Below are positions 10,156 through 20,122 of a stretch of DNA of 51,421 nt, one piece after another. The notes under the pieces were generated by a model. It ran no database searches and was not told the origin of the DNA. It worked only from the letters and a program-made list of their open reading frames with translations. Location of the stretch: NCBI RefSeq assembly GCF_014196205.1, contig NZ_JACIDE010000023.1, positions 1 to 51,421 on the forward strand. Direction: 5' to 3'. The DNA is from Anoxybacteroides voinovskiense. GTDB taxonomy: Bacteria; Bacillota; Bacilli; Bacillales; Anoxybacillaceae. The stretch's first letter is position 1, and each line of letters opens with the position of its first letter. The position numbers and the translations under genes were made by a program.

Positions 10156-10929
10156 CTATTTTTTGTCTACGTTTTTCATATACAAAAGATGCAAGCCTTT
10201 CAACGTTAAAAATGGATCAACAATATCGATGACGCTCGACTCGTGAGCGATTAGAGGAGCCAATCCCCCTGTGGCAACGACTTTCGGCGGAACAGGGCTT
10301 TTTTCTTTCATCCGCGATACAATTCCTTCTACTTGTCCGACGTATCCGTATACGATGCCAGCTTGCATCGCGCTGACTGTATTTTTTCCGATAATATCGT
10401 CGGGGCGGGCAATTTCAATACGCGGTAATTTCGCGGCGCGCGAATAAAGCGCTTCCGTCGAAATCGTAATCCCTGGCGCAATAGCTCCCCCCATATATTG
10501 TTTATGTTCGTTAATGTAACAATACGTCGTAGCCGTACCAAAATCGACAATAATTAATGGGCTGCCGTATAGATGAATACCTGCAACAGCGTTGACGATA
10601 CGGTCCGCCCCGACTTCTTTCGGATTGTCGTATTTAATGTTTAATCCTGTTTTAATCCCTGGACCAACAATTAACGGCTTAATGTGAAAATACTTTAGAC
10701 ACATCCGTTCTAAAGCGAACATAATCGGCGGAACGACCGAAGAAATAATAATGCCGTCAATATCCGAAAAATGAAGACCGACGTGATTCAGCAGCGCTTT
10801 AATTACCATGCCGTATTCATCTTCTGTTTTCCCGCGGCTCGTTTCAATGCGCCAATGATGTTTTAGTTCATCCCCATCATACACACCTAATACCGTATTC
10901 GTGTTGCCGACGTCTAGTACAAAAATCAT
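10156..10929 (-). CDS. coaX: Type III pantothenate kinase
   Basis: First step of coenzyme A synthesis from pantothenate. 257 residues of the ASKHA fold: phosphate-binding [13 protein letters not shown] at the N-terminus, the [11 protein letters not shown] motif (about 102-112), and [14 protein letters not shown] (about 120-133). The ATG at 10929 (MIFVLDVGN) is preceded by GTGGGGA at 7 bases and matches the family start; the longer reading to 10950 runs through that ribosome site. Downstream of the ftsH terminator. Confidence 0.95.
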   Translation of the reverse strand: MIFVLDVGNTNTVLGVYDGDELKHHWRIETSRGKTEDEYGMVIKALLNHVGLHFSDIDGIIISSVVPPIMFALERMCLKYFHIKPLIVGPGIKTGLNIKYDNPKEVGADRIVNAVAGIHLYGSPLIIVDFGTATTYCYINEHKQYMGGAIAPGITISTEALYSRAAKLPRIEIARPDDIIGKNTVSAMQAGIVYGYVGQVEGIVSRMKEKSPVPPKVVATGGLAPLIAHESSVIDIVDPFLTLKGLHLLYMKNVDKK

Positions 10930-10993
10930 CGCTTCATCCCCACTTCTCACAAATGCTTACTTTTTTTCATCATACCATAAGAGGAGAAAACGG

Positions 10994-11024
10994 TAAAAAA
11001 AGATGTCCCTTTAAAGAGACATCT
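10994..11024 (-). terminator. Terminator after ftsH
   Basis: Minus-strand stem AGATGTC / GACATCT (11018-11024 and 11001-11007) with complementary CTTT/AAAG inside, then a run of T. The upstream arm abuts the ftsH stop codon. Confidence 0.85.
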
Positions 11025-12904
11025 CATTCTTCTTTCTTCGATTGGATATTTACTTTTACATCTTCTTGTTTTCCGTTTCGATCCGGCAATGTTCCGTGCT
11101 CAAACAAATGCTTAATTTGTTCTGCGTCTAACGTTTCTACTTCAAGCAATGTTTTCGCAATAAGCTCTAGCTTGTCACGGTTTTCCGTTAAAATTTGTCG
11201 CGCCTTTTCGTAACACTCTTTAATAATGCGCTGAATTTCTAAATCAATTTCATAAGCAATTTGATCGCTGTAGTTTTGTTCGTTATGCAAGTCGCGACCT
11301 AAAAACACTTGTCCGTGTGACTGGCCGAATTGTAATGGGCCTAACTTTTCGCTCATTCCGAACTCGGTTACCATCCGGCGAGCAATGTTTGTGGCGCGTT
11401 GGAAGTCGTTATGCGCTCCGGTGCTGACTTCGTTGAAGACAATTTCTTCCGCGACACGACCACCTAGTAAGCCTACGATTTTATCTAACAACTCCGGCTT
11501 CGTCATAAAATAACGGTCTTCCTTCGGCAACATGACGGCATATCCACCTGCTTGGCCGCGTGGAACGATGGTTACTTTATGCACCATTTCCGCATCCGCT
11601 AACACCATGCCAATAACGGTATGACCTGCCTCATGGTACGCGACAATGCGACGCTCTTTTTCAGAGATGACGCGACTCTTTTTCGCTGGTCCAGCAATGA
11701 CGCGGTCTGTCGCCTCGTCAATGTCGCTCATATCAATTTTCTTTTTATTTTGCCGCGCAGCAACGAGTGCTGCTTCGTTCAATAAGTTTTCTAAATCCGC
11801 ACCAGAAAAACCTGGTGTTCGCATCGCTATCGCTTTTAAATCCACCGACTCATCGAGCGGCTTGTTGCGAGCATGGACGCGGAGTACCGCCTCGCGACCT
11901 TTGACGTCTGGACGGTCGACCGTGATTTGTCGGTCAAAGCGCCCTGGGCGCAACAAGGCAGGGTCTAAAATGTCTGGACGGTTCGTTGCTGCGATAATAA
12001 TGATACCTTCATTGCCGCTAAACCCGTCCATCTCAACAAGCAATTGGTTGAGTGTCTGCTCGCGCTCGTCATGGCCGCCGCCAAGTCCGGCGCCACGTTG
12101 ACGACCGACCGCGTCAATTTCGTCGATGAAAATGATACAAGGTGCATTTTTCTTTGCTGTCTCGAACAAGTCGCGGACACGCGACGCCCCGACCCCGACA
12201 AACATTTCGACAAAGTCTGATCCGCTAATCGAGAAAAACGGTACGCCCGCCTCTCCAGCGACCGCCCTTGCTAATAACGTTTTCCCTGTCCCTGGAGGTC
12301 CAACGAGCAGCACGCCTTTTGGAATACGTGCGCCAAGTTCGACAAATTTGCGAGGGTCTTTCAAAAACTCAACGATTTCTACAAGTTCTTGCTTTTCTTC
12401 ATCCGCTCCAGCGACATCGCGGAAACGAACTTTCTTCTTATCCTCGCTATATAACCTTGCACGGCTTTTGCCGAAATTCATCACCCGACTACCGCCGCCT
12501 TGCGCTTGGTTCAGCAAGAAGAAAAACAGAATGAAAATAATGACGAACGGAATAATGGAAGTGAAAAACGTCACCCAACCACTCGTTTCATCTGCTGGCA
12601 TTACTTCCACTTTTGTCCGTTTGGCAGCTGCATCAATCCGGTTTAAAATCGGATCACTGTTCATGACATACGTCGAAAAATATTGTCCTTCGGCATATGT
12701 TTTCAACTGCCCGCGAATTTCATATACGCCGCGTTCCGGCTTCATCGAAAACGACTTTACATCGCCGTTTTCAAGATGTGCGATAAAAGCATCGTACGTC
12801 ATCGGTTCCGTCCGTTGGTTCGTTCCATTAAAGAAGCTGACAACTCCAATGACGACGAGAAAAATCAGTAAATAAAAAATCGTATTACGGAAGATCCGAT
12901 TCAT
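11024..12904 (-). CDS. ftsH: ATP-dependent zinc metalloprotease FtsH
   Basis: Membrane-anchored AAA+ protease for membrane-protein quality control and regulator turnover. 626 residues: two N-terminal membrane segments (about 8-25 and 110-130) around an extracytoplasmic domain; AAA domain with Walker A GPPGTGKT (about 203-210) and Walker [10 protein letters not shown]; second region of homology RPGRFDRQI; protease motif HEAGH. The C-terminal tail is charged and disordered, as in Bacillus. It follows tilS and hpt, the same order as in B. subtilis. Confidence 0.98.
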   Translation of the reverse strand: MNRIFRNTIFYLLIFLVVIGVVSFFNGTNQRTEPMTYDAFIAHLENGDVKSFSMKPERGVYEIRGQLKTYAEGQYFSTYVMNSDPILNRIDAAAKRTKVEVMPADETSGWVTFFTSIIPFVIIFILFFFLLNQAQGGGSRVMNFGKSRARLYSEDKKKVRFRDVAGADEEKQELVEIVEFLKDPRKFVELGARIPKGVLLVGPPGTGKTLLARAVAGEAGVPFFSISGSDFVEMFVGVGASRVRDLFETAKKNAPCIIFIDEIDAVGRQRGAGLGGGHDEREQTLNQLLVEMDGFSGNEGIIIIAATNRPDILDPALLRPGRFDRQITVDRPDVKGREAVLRVHARNKPLDESVDLKAIAMRTPGFSGADLENLLNEAALVAARQNKKKIDMSDIDEATDRVIAGPAKKSRVISEKERRIVAYHEAGHTVIGMVLADAEMVHKVTIVPRGQAGGYAVMLPKEDRYFMTKPELLDKIVGLLGGRVAEEIVFNEVSTGAHNDFQRATNIARRMVTEFGMSEKLGPLQFGQSHGQVFLGRDLHNEQNYSDQIAYEIDLEIQRIIKECYEKARQILTENRDKLELIAKTLLEVETLDAEQIKHLFEHGTLPDRNGKQEDVKVNIQSKKEE

Positions 12905-12996
12905 TTCTTGCCTCCTCCCATATGAAACACACTATACTCAATAGTATCATAGAAAATCATTCCAATACAACCAATTCGCCATACGGACGGATTGCT

Positions 12997-13542
12997 TTAT
13001 TTGCTGTACACTTCTGGCTTTAATACCCCAATGTAAGGAAGGTTCCGGTATTTTTCGCAATAATCTAGTCCATATCCTACAACGAACTCATCCGGAACGA
13101 TAAACCCGACGTAATCCGCTTCAATATTTGCTTTACGGCCAGACGGTTTATCTAACAGCGTGACAATTTTAATCGTTTTTGCTTTTCGATAACGGAACAA
13201 ATCGACTAAATAACTTAACGTTAAGCCACTATCGATAATGTCTTCAATAATTAAAATGTCGCGCCCTTCGACAGAGGTGTTTAAGTCTTTTAAAATTTTG
13301 ACTTCTCCTGATGAAACAGTTGCGTTTCCATAGCTTGATACATCCATAAAATCCATTTCTAAATATGTATCTACATGCTTTAATAAGTCCGCCATAAACG
13401 GCATTGCCCCTTTTAACACCCCGACAGCCAACGGAAAACGCCCTTCATACTCTTCTGTCAACACTTTGCCCAATTCTTTCACTTTTTCTTGAATTTGCTC
13501 TTGTGTGACTAAAATTTTTTCAATATCTTGATTCATCCCCAT
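12997..13542 (-). CDS. hpt: Hypoxanthine phosphoribosyltransferase
   Basis: Salvages hypoxanthine (and guanine) with PRPP. 181 residues; PRPP-binding loop [17 protein letters not shown] (about 96-112) and the [14 protein letters not shown]-type C-terminal purine site. Three ATGs lie close together. The one at 13542 has AGGAGG 8 bases upstream; the first (13548) is only two bases from that site, so 13542 is preferred. In B. subtilis HprT and TilS together activate ftsH expression, and the gene sits between them here too. Confidence 0.95.
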   Translation of the reverse strand: MGMNQDIEKILVTQEQIQEKVKELGKVLTEEYEGRFPLAVGVLKGAMPFMADLLKHVDTYLEMDFMDVSSYGNATVSSGEVKILKDLNTSVEGRDILIIEDIIDSGLTLSYLVDLFRYRKAKTIKIVTLLDKPSGRKANIEADYVGFIVPDEFVVGYGLDYCEKYRNLPYIGVLKPEVYSK

Positions 13543-13562
13543 TTTCATTTCCTCCTAGATGT

Positions 13563-14948
13563 TCATTGCTCTTTATAGTGTAATACAAGATAATGCGTTT
13601 TTGTAATATCTGTTGCTTCAAAAGCAGATTTTTTTAGCTTTGGTAGCCATAAAATCCTCCCTTGCCCATCTTCCACCACCGGCCACATGTCTCGATCATG
13701 TAACGGGATTTTATGTTCGATAAAAATTTCCTTCAGCTTCTTCGTCCCGTTCATTCCTTTCACCGTCATTCGATCCCCAGTACGTCTCGTTCGCACACGC
13801 AACGGGAAAGTAATCGCTTCGGGAGAAATGACGAAAATATCAGCCCTTTTTGCTTCCTCCGGATAGTGTTCCCGAAATTCGCTTACAATTACATGTCCAT
13901 TTGGCAAATCAATCGTTGCTGGAACGGGTACATCCAATACATAAGCATCCGCTTTTTTTTCCTGAAATGTAAAATAACAAACATCGTACGCGCGGATGAT
14001 TTTTAAACCATCTGGAAAATCTAACTTGCCAGAAGGATGGTTATTCATCAACAAAGCTAAAGCACTGCTTATATGTATGGAGGACAAAGAAGAAGGAATG
14101 CCGTCATAGAGATAGTTCAATATTAGTTGAATCCCTCTTCTTTGTAAAGGCTTTGGCATTGCTTGAAATGGACGAATATGCAACCTAACTTCTCTCGGCG
14201 TTGTTTCCATTACGTTATTCATCGCTTCATACGTTAATTCCTCTAAAAATGCTTCGTCTTCTAGCACCATTTCACTATAATGCTGGAAACGCTCATGGAC
14301 ACGCGGGTTTTCTTTTTTTAGAAAAGGGAGCACGACATGACGAAATCGATTCCGCGTGTACTCATCTTTTTCATTGCTGGCATCATAGCGTGGCTGAAGG
14401 CGATGCTTTTGGCAATACATTTCAATTTCTGCACGGCTGACGCATAAAAACGGACGAATGATATACCCTTCTTGAAACGGGCGTTTAAACGGAATGCCTG
14501 CATAGCCTTTTTTGCTACTGCCTCGGACGAGTCGCATTAAAATCGTTTCGATTTGGTCATCGCCGTGATGTGCTAACGCCAAAAAGGAAGCAGCGTGCTT
14601 TTCCATTACTTCTTGGAAGAAACGGTAGCGGCATTCGCGCGCCGCTTCTTGTGCTCCCATTTTCGTCTGACGTTGAAAAGCAGGAACGTCGATTTGTTTT
14701 GCCTCACATATAATACCGAGCTGGTCGCAAAAATGTTTCACAAAATGCATTTCTTCTTCCGATTGGCGACCACGAAACATATGGTCGACGTGAGCAGCAA
14801 CAATGGTGATGTTCCATTCTGTTTGGATCGTATAAAAAAAATGAAGTAACGCAAGCGAATCTGGGCCGCCGGAAACACCGATAACCACGGTTGTATTCGG
14901 TATTAATAGCTGATGTTTTTTGATAAACGAACAAACGGTTGAGCGCAT
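13563..14948 (-). CDS. tilS: tRNA(Ile)-lysidine synthetase
   Basis: Modifies C34 of tRNA-Ile(CAU) to lysidine so that it reads AUA; essential. 461 residues: N-terminal PP-loop ATPase VIGVSGGPDSLALLHF (about 22-37), LALAHHGDDQIET, and RNRFRHVVLPFL, followed by the TilS substrate-binding and C-terminal domains (RTRRTGDRM; GTKKLKEIFIEHKIPLHDRD). It lies between yabT and hpt. Start ATG 14948 has AGAGG about 10 bases upstream. Confidence 0.96.
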   Translation of the reverse strand: MRSTVCSFIKKHQLLIPNTTVVIGVSGGPDSLALLHFFYTIQTEWNITIVAAHVDHMFRGRQSEEEMHFVKHFCDQLGIICEAKQIDVPAFQRQTKMGAQEAARECRYRFFQEVMEKHAASFLALAHHGDDQIETILMRLVRGSSKKGYAGIPFKRPFQEGYIIRPFLCVSRAEIEMYCQKHRLQPRYDASNEKDEYTRNRFRHVVLPFLKKENPRVHERFQHYSEMVLEDEAFLEELTYEAMNNVMETTPREVRLHIRPFQAMPKPLQRRGIQLILNYLYDGIPSSLSSIHISSALALLMNNHPSGKLDFPDGLKIIRAYDVCYFTFQEKKADAYVLDVPVPATIDLPNGHVIVSEFREHYPEEAKRADIFVISPEAITFPLRVRTRRTGDRMTVKGMNGTKKLKEIFIEHKIPLHDRDMWPVVEDGQGRILWLPKLKKSAFEATDITKTHYLVLHYKEQ

Positions 14949-15030
14949 ATCGCCAAAACCTCTTTAACGAATGGTTTATATTATTAATCGTATCATTAAT
15001 AAAATATTTTCTCAAAAAAGAAGTTCGGAT

Positions 15031-15990
15031 TTAAAGAATTTGTCCATATAAATACAAGGCGTACATACACAATAGTGTCACAACAATGAAGGCAGTTTCA
15101 ATCATGCCGCTCCGTTTTTTCTTATGATGCTGTTTTCGCGATGGCGATTGCTTTATGCCCGCCCGCGGCACATCGTGGTGAATGGCAGCTACAAGTTCTC
15201 GTTTCATGTCCATCGCTCGAACATACGAGCCGTCAATAGCTTTCATCAATACGTGCTCATATTTGCGTAACGTAGCATCAGCTTGAATCATCGTAAATAG
15301 CTGCTTTCGACCATTTTCTTTCCGCTCGAATTTAGTCGGGTAACATGCATGAATCATCATCATTGCCACGGCAAACAAATCGTAAGCAGGGTCTGCTTTG
15401 CGCGAGCCTAGTCCCCAATAGCCTCGATCATAAAATTCAGTAAATTCTTTGACAGCTCGTCCTTGCAGCGTTGTGCCTCCAACATCGAGCAATCGGATAG
15501 TTGGTGGATTGCCCGCCACTAAAACATTTTCGGGCTTTAAATCTCCAAATACCCATCCTTCTTCATGAAGCTGCTCCAACGCAGATAATAGTTGAAGCAC
15601 TAAAATAACGAGCCATTCTTTCCCGCGTTTTCGAATAAAAGAAAAAAAATCTTCCCCCTTTATATACTCCATCACATAAAATGGAATCGTTCGGTTTATC
15701 TTTTGGTCCCACCAGTCATCCATATCTAGCAAAGAAGGTCCAAGGGCGGCTCCCTGGACCTTGGAAAATCGTTTTAATACATTTACTTCAGACGTAATCG
15801 TTGTGCTGCTGTCGCTTACCTTTATCGCGACAAGTCCTTTCTTGCTTTCTGCTAAATAAACAGCCCCGTTCGCTCCGTTGCCGAGCGGTTTGACGATTTT
15901 ATACGCCTGCTTGTGCCATTTTCCAACGATCACTGTACCAGCCGGTAGTTTACATAGACGATTCTTCAAAATAGGATTCATCACGCCCAA
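15031..15990 (-). CDS. yabT: Membrane-anchored Ser/Thr kinase YabT
   Basis: Hanks-type kinase; the B. subtilis orthologue is a sporulation kinase activated by DNA that phosphorylates RecA. 319 residues: glycine loop GNGANGAVYLA (about 38-48), VAIKVS lysine, VFGDLKPENVLV catalytic loop (FGD replaces HRD), and LLDVGGTT in place of DFG. A basic linker (about 265-295) and one C-terminal membrane helix (about 298-316) follow. No extracellular PASTA domain. It overlaps yabS by 41 bases. Start is uncertain among TTG 15990, GTG 15984 and ATG 15981; AAGGAG favours the first. Confidence 0.93.
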   Translation of the reverse strand: MGVMNPILKNRLCKLPAGTVIVGKWHKQAYKIVKPLGNGANGAVYLAESKKGLVAIKVSDSSTTITSEVNVLKRFSKVQGAALGPSLLDMDDWWDQKINRTIPFYVMEYIKGEDFFSFIRKRGKEWLVILVLQLLSALEQLHEEGWVFGDLKPENVLVAGNPPTIRLLDVGGTTLQGRAVKEFTEFYDRGYWGLGSRKADPAYDLFAVAMMMIHACYPTKFERKENGRKQLFTMIQADATLRKYEHVLMKAIDGSYVRAMDMKRELVAAIHHDVPRAGIKQSPSRKQHHKKKRSGMIETAFIVVTLLCMYALYLYGQIL

Positions 15991-16687
15991 TCAAGCTCCT
16001 TAACGAACGTTTTTTCTGAAAATGGCTGATCGCTTGGCGCAGAGCTGGTCCCGTTGGCGTAAGCCCACCCGATGTTAGTTTAGGAAACACCGACGAAAGC
16101 GCCTCAAGCTTCGGTGTCCAATCTAATATTTTTTCCACGTCTTCCTGTTTCCCTGGAAATACAAATACAGAGAAGAGATTATCACCCATGCGAGCATTTA
16201 AGCTGAGCGATAAATCAAACAGCGCTTCTTTTACCGTCGGTAACTTTGTTTTCATGCTTCCGCTCGTATCTATTAATATTAAAACTTCCAATTCGACCGT
16301 TTCACCGAGCTCATCGACAATTTCCATCACTTCTCCGCGCTTTTCTGGCGGTAAATCTTCCATTGAAATATTTGATCCTAAAATTTGCTTTAACTCCCGA
16401 TTAACCACCCCTTGTAACGTCTGTGTCATCGCTTTGCGTGTCACCATTTGCACCGTTTGTGACAATTGCTTTGCATATACTACTTGGCTTATGCCCCCTC
16501 CTGCCGTCGCAATTCCTTCGACTTCTCGAAGTCCATGTTCGTCCATTACATCTTGGTCAAGTACCCCAATCACGTTCACCGTAATTCCTTGTTCTTTTGC
16601 GAGTGCTGCCATAGCGATTGGGTCTTCTCCATGGTTAGAACAACCGTCCGTAATTAATAAAATTTGCCGTAGCGTTCCTTTCCGCAC
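15950..16687 (-). CDS. yabS: YabS, von Willebrand factor A-like protein
   Basis: 245 residues, function unknown. Two VWA-like halves: an N-terminal LLITDGCSN segment with GITVNVIGVLD, and a C-terminal metal-site motif LILIDTSGSMK (DxSxS) about residue 145 with GGLTPTGPAL. Conserved between spoIIE and yabT, so probably sporulation-linked. The GTG at 16687 is chosen: GGAGGG lies 8 bases upstream and the protein is then exactly the B. subtilis length I recall (245). The reading from 16723 has no ribosome site. Confidence 0.85.
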   Translation of the reverse strand: MRKGTLRQILLITDGCSNHGEDPIAMAALAKEQGITVNVIGVLDQDVMDEHGLREVEGIATAGGGISQVVYAKQLSQTVQMVTRKAMTQTLQGVVNRELKQILGSNISMEDLPPEKRGEVMEIVDELGETVELEVLILIDTSGSMKTKLPTVKEALFDLSLSLNARMGDNLFSVFVFPGKQEDVEKILDWTPKLEALSSVFPKLTSGGLTPTGPALRQAISHFQKKRSLRSLIGRDESYFEESSM

Positions 16688-16747
16688 CTTCCATTCCCTC
16701 CTCACTTGTAGTATTCCCATCATTGCCGGAATGGAAGCATTTTATAC

Positions 16748-19219
16748 TTATTGCGCCTTTTTCGTATACATATACGCTGGAATAGTTGCCCACTTTGGCG
16801 TATTATGTTTAATTTTTGCGACGACGATTGTCATGTCGTCTTCGATTCTTCCAGAGCTCGCACGAATTACCTCCTCCATAATGACATCCGCTACCGCTTG
16901 CGGATCAGTCGTTTTTAGTTCTTTAATTTTCCGTTTCATCCATGCTTCGTGATTTTCTACTAACGGTCCTTCAAAAATCCCATCGCTCATCATTATCAAC
17001 AAATCACCAGACTTTAGTTGTTCATTGACTATTTCAAACTCGGCCTCTTTAATAATGCCAATCGGCAAGTTGCTTGACTCCACTTTTATGACATGATTCC
17101 CCCGCTTAATAAAGCTAGGGCTTGAACCGATTTTTAAAAATTTCGTTGACGCATTTTGCAAATCAATCATTGCTAAATCTAGCGTAGAAAACACTTCGTC
17201 TGTCGTTCGCAACGAAAGAATCGAGTTAATAGACTTAATTGCAATTGTTTCATCAATGCCTGTTTGTAAAATTTTTTTCAACAACTTTAACGTTTCATTG
17301 CTTTCGTAATACGCTCGTTCCCCATTTCCCATCCCGTCGCTGATGGCAATGGCGTATTTTCCTGTGCCAAGCTCGATGAGCGAATAGCTATCCCCCGATA
17401 CAAATCCTCCCCCCTTCGCAGCAAAAGCAACTCCTGTTTCCACAACAAACGCTTTCGTTGAACCAAACGCCACACGGCAATACCCGTTTGGATAGGCAGA
17501 GCATTCTTCCCGCTTGACAACAATCGTTTCGTCCAAAATATCAGAAAGCATCGGGGCAATAAGTTTTTCACATTCTCCCCGTCCTTCGCAGTACGGAATG
17601 CTCATTTCGATATCAACGTTCCCTTTTTCCAAACTGTAAATATCGACGTGACCAATCTCAACTCCAAACTCTTGCAATGCATGGAAAATTTGCTCTTCTT
17701 GCAAGTAATGATTTTCTTGTTCACGTTGAATTTCTTGTGCGAAATCTTCCATGACTTGTGAAACGCCAAGTAATTGTTCAGCGACTAATTTCCGACTCTC
17801 ACGAATTTGCCGACGCAACTTTTTATTCGCTTGATAATTAGCCACCTCTTTTTCCATCGTGGCGATTACTTTTTTCCCTTTTGCGCAATACCGATTCCAT
17901 TCGCGCAATAAAGAATGGTTTTGCATTAACGTTCCTGCATCCGCCTCTAACATCATTTGTTTCATATACTCATACGTTTTATCAAATTGTTGTGCCCAAC
18001 ATTGTTCTTTTTTAAAGCACGTTTGGCACGTTTTTTCCGTCACATCGCCAAGAAAGTAGTCAATCTCTCTCTCCTCTTGCTCCTCACCTAAAAAGCGCTC
18101 GGTTGAAAAACTGTTCGCAAGCGCTTGAAAAACGCGGGAAAACTGGGAAACACGTTGTGCCGTCACATCACGAATTTTTCGCATATATTGCTGCTGTTCA
18201 TTCACATACTCTATCGTTCCTGGGATATATTTCGCTACCGTTTCTGTCCATGCCCGTGGGGTAAGGAGAAACAAGATGGATGCCAAACAAGATTCAACGA
18301 TTGTTGGAAGCGCTTCTGCCTTGCCATTTCCGTACAGACCAATCAACAATGTCGCTACTAGCAGTCCGAGCGACGCGCCAATTTTCTTTCCTTCTTTTAA
18401 CAGGCCACCTAAAAGGCCTGCGAACGCTAATAAACTCATTTGATATAAATTATCGATGTTAGCTAAACTCAAAATAAGCCCTGTGACTACTCCTACCGTC
18501 GAGCCAATAGTTGTTCCAGCGACAAACGCAAAGAGAAGGACGAGATAGCGCGATAATATATGTTCAAGCGACAATTGAGATACTTCCCACCCAATCGTCC
18601 CCGTTAACATCGAAGCGAGCAAAATAACGAGTGAAACAATTTCTTCTGCCCGTAATGTGTGCTTATATTTTTGTGCAGCTAATAGAGGAATGCTTTGTAA
18701 AAAAATAAGGGTAAGAACAAAACTAAGACCTGCCTCAATGAATGCCATGACGCTCTCATACGTCGTTGGCGGACCGTTCCATAAATAAATAACCGCTAAT
18801 TTTGTAGAAAACGATAGACAAAATACAACAAAAGGTGCTATTTTTAGCGCATCGCTCCAAAACTTCTTCCCTGCTTGATGTAATAATAGGAAGCTAAACA
18901 TCGCTGCAAACACAAAAAACGCCGCTTCAAACGATATCGTTAATGCCCCAGCTACTAACGCAATAAACGCCAACCCAGCTTTCTCACGCCGCAACGTATA
19001 CACCGATACAAAAAACGGAAGCGCAAACGGAATTAGTTTCGCTAAAATAAGGGCTCGTCCAAGCAAAAAGCCGATGATTAACAAAATAAACCCTTTCTGG
19101 ATAAACAAATGCCCTAGCCTTATTTTCAAATGCCTTGTCCAACGCGAAAAAACAGCCGGCGTGTCATTTAACGGCACTTCTGAAATTTGTGTTCCCATAC
19201 GTCTTTCGATTCTTTGCAT
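16748..19219 (-). CDS. spoIIE: Stage II sporulation protein E (PP2C phosphatase)
   Basis: Dephosphorylates SpoIIAA to release SigF in the forespore and works at the polar septum with FtsZ. 823 residues: a long N-terminal membrane region of about ten helices (40-320), a central coiled oligomerisation/FtsZ region (about 325-580), and a C-terminal PP2C domain (about 590-820) with GDSYSLIELG, AISDGMGNG and the MMSDGIFEG metal-binding aspartates. First gene of spoIIE-yabS-yabT with a Spo0A-type promoter. SD AAAGGAG lies 11 bases before ATG 19219. Confidence 0.98.
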   Translation of the reverse strand: MQRIERRMGTQISEVPLNDTPAVFSRWTRHLKIRLGHLFIQKGFILLIIGFLLGRALILAKLIPFALPFFVSVYTLRREKAGLAFIALVAGALTISFEAAFFVFAAMFSFLLLHQAGKKFWSDALKIAPFVVFCLSFSTKLAVIYLWNGPPTTYESVMAFIEAGLSFVLTLIFLQSIPLLAAQKYKHTLRAEEIVSLVILLASMLTGTIGWEVSQLSLEHILSRYLVLLFAFVAGTTIGSTVGVVTGLILSLANIDNLYQMSLLAFAGLLGGLLKEGKKIGASLGLLVATLLIGLYGNGKAEALPTIVESCLASILFLLTPRAWTETVAKYIPGTIEYVNEQQQYMRKIRDVTAQRVSQFSRVFQALANSFSTERFLGEEQEEREIDYFLGDVTEKTCQTCFKKEQCWAQQFDKTYEYMKQMMLEADAGTLMQNHSLLREWNRYCAKGKKVIATMEKEVANYQANKKLRRQIRESRKLVAEQLLGVSQVMEDFAQEIQREQENHYLQEEQIFHALQEFGVEIGHVDIYSLEKGNVDIEMSIPYCEGRGECEKLIAPMLSDILDETIVVKREECSAYPNGYCRVAFGSTKAFVVETGVAFAAKGGGFVSGDSYSLIELGTGKYAIAISDGMGNGERAYYESNETLKLLKKILQTGIDETIAIKSINSILSLRTTDEVFSTLDLAMIDLQNASTKFLKIGSSPSFIKRGNHVIKVESSNLPIGIIKEAEFEIVNEQLKSGDLLIMMSDGIFEGPLVENHEAWMKRKIKELKTTDPQAVADVIMEEVIRASSGRIEDDMTIVVAKIKHNTPKWATIPAYMYTKKAQ

Positions 19220-19255
19220 TTCCGATCTCCACTCCTTTGCTTTTCTATTGACTCT

Positions 19256-19361
19256 ATTATATCGTTTGAATTATCAGAAATTTGTCAAAATAGGAAGACG
19301 AGATAAAAAAGTGTTCGACGATTTTTTCGGTTATGTGTCATTGTTATACAAATGTGTCGAA
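19256..19361 (-). promoter_or_regulatory. spoIIE promoter with 21-bp spacer and Spo0A boxes
   Basis: Minus-strand TTGACA (19283-19288) and TATAAT (19256-19261), both perfect, are separated by 21 bp instead of 17. This is the known hallmark of SigA promoters switched on by Spo0A~P, including B. subtilis spoIIE. Upstream are 0A-box matches: CGTCGAA on the minus strand (19314-19320, one mismatch to TGTCGAA) and TGTCGAA on the plus strand (19355-19361). Confidence 0.85.
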
Positions 19362-19363
19362 AT

Positions 19364-19394
19364 AAAAAAGGATGCTTCCAAATAGGAAACATCC
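19364..19394 (-). terminator. Terminator after tRNA-Glu
   Basis: Minus-strand GGATGTTTCC-tattt-GGAAGCATCC (19385-19394 and 19370-19379, one mismatch) followed by TTTTTT. Closes the two-tRNA unit and isolates spoIIE. Confidence 0.85.
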
Positions 19395-19402
19395 TTTTCC
19401 GA

Positions 19403-19474
19403 TGACCCGTACGGGATTCGAACCCGTGTTACCGCCGTGAAAGGGCGGTGTCTTAACCACTTGACCAACGGGCC
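19403..19474 (-). tRNA. tRNA-Glu (UUC)
   Basis: 72 nt; acceptor GGCCCGT pairs with ACGGGTC, T-loop GGTTCGAATCC, anticodon loop CTTTCAC with anticodon TTC. The CCA end is not encoded. It lies 18 bases after tRNA-Met in the same transcript, as at this locus in B. subtilis. Confidence 0.97.
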
Positions 19475-19492
19475 ATTTGATTTCATTTGTTA

Positions 19493-19566
19493 TAGCGGCG
19501 GAGGGAATCGAACCCCCGACCTCACGGGTATGAACCGTACGCTCTAGCCAGCTGAGCTACGCCGCC
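19493..19566 (-). tRNA. tRNA-Met (CAU), elongator type
   Basis: 74 nt; acceptor GGCGGCG with CGCCGCT, anticodon CAT in TTCATAC, T-loop GGTTCGATTCC. It matches the B. subtilis elongator tRNA-Met beside spoIIE from memory, rather than initiator or lysidine-modified tRNA-Ile. No encoded CCA. Confidence 0.93.
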
Positions 19567-19581
19567 ATACAGACAATTAAT

Positions 19582-19610
19582 ATAATAATATTTGTTTGAT
19601 TTTTTGTCAA
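19582..19610 (-). promoter_or_regulatory. tRNA-Met/Glu promoter (SigA)
   Basis: Minus-strand TTGACA (19605-19610), 17-bp spacer, TATTAT (19582-19587), ending 15 bp before the tRNA-Met 5' end. Confidence 0.85.
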
Positions 19611-19620
19611 CACTTTTTCA

Positions 19621-19650
19621 TATAAAAAGCATCCAACCAATGGATGCTTT
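19621..19650 (-). terminator. Terminator after yabR
   Basis: Minus-strand AAAGCATCCA-ttggt-TGGATGCTTT (19641-19650 and 19626-19635), a perfect 10-bp stem with TTTTTATAT after it. Confidence 0.9.
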
Positions 19651-19681
19651 TATCCTCATGTTCTTATCGTTCAGCAGCAAG

Positions 19682-20080
19682 TTATCCGCGTCGCGCGCCA
19701 CGACCTCCCCGCTTCGATTCCGTATGACGCTTCAACGACGCCAATCGGTCTTCACTTTCTTTTAAAAAGCGGCTAATTTTTTGTTCAAAACTTTCCTTTG
19801 CAACACGATCATTTGTTTTTGTACGCGGACGCTGTGAAGGCTGAGACTCTTTTGCTTTTTTAATCGATAACCCGATTTTCCCGTCTTTCTCTACATTGAT
19901 TACGCGCACCTCGACGACATCGCCGATTTTCAAATGGTCGTTAATGTCTTTCACATAGTTATCGGCTACTTCACTAATATGCACTAACCCTGTTACGCCT
20001 TCTGGCAGCTCCACAAATGCTCCGAATTTCGTAATGCCTGTTACTTTGCCTTGTAACTTGCTGCCTACTTCAATCGACAT
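19682..20080 (-). CDS. yabR: YabR, S1 RNA-binding domain protein
   Basis: 132 residues: one S1/OB domain (about 5-75: GSKLQGKVTGITKFGAFVEL, GLVHISEVADNYV, VVEVRVINVEKDGKIGLSIK) and a basic, disordered tail ending RGGRGARRG. Presumed RNA- or ribosome-associated protein; precise role unknown to me. ATG 20080 is chosen: AAGGAGGA lies upstream and the longer reading to 20152 runs back through a promoter. Downstream of divIC, with its own SigA promoter and a terminator. Confidence 0.9.
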   Translation of the reverse strand: MSIEVGSKLQGKVTGITKFGAFVELPEGVTGLVHISEVADNYVKDINDHLKIGDVVEVRVINVEKDGKIGLSIKKAKESQPSQRPRTKTNDRVAKESFEQKISRFLKESEDRLASLKRHTESKRGGRGARRG

Positions 20081-20122
20081 AAAAAAAGTGCTCCTCCTTA
20101 AAAAATCAAAATCGTTTTCTTT

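Noticed and set aside
12126-12875. 249-codon plus-strand open frame opposite ftsH
   Set aside because: A codon-structure shadow of ftsH; no start signal and no sensible composition.
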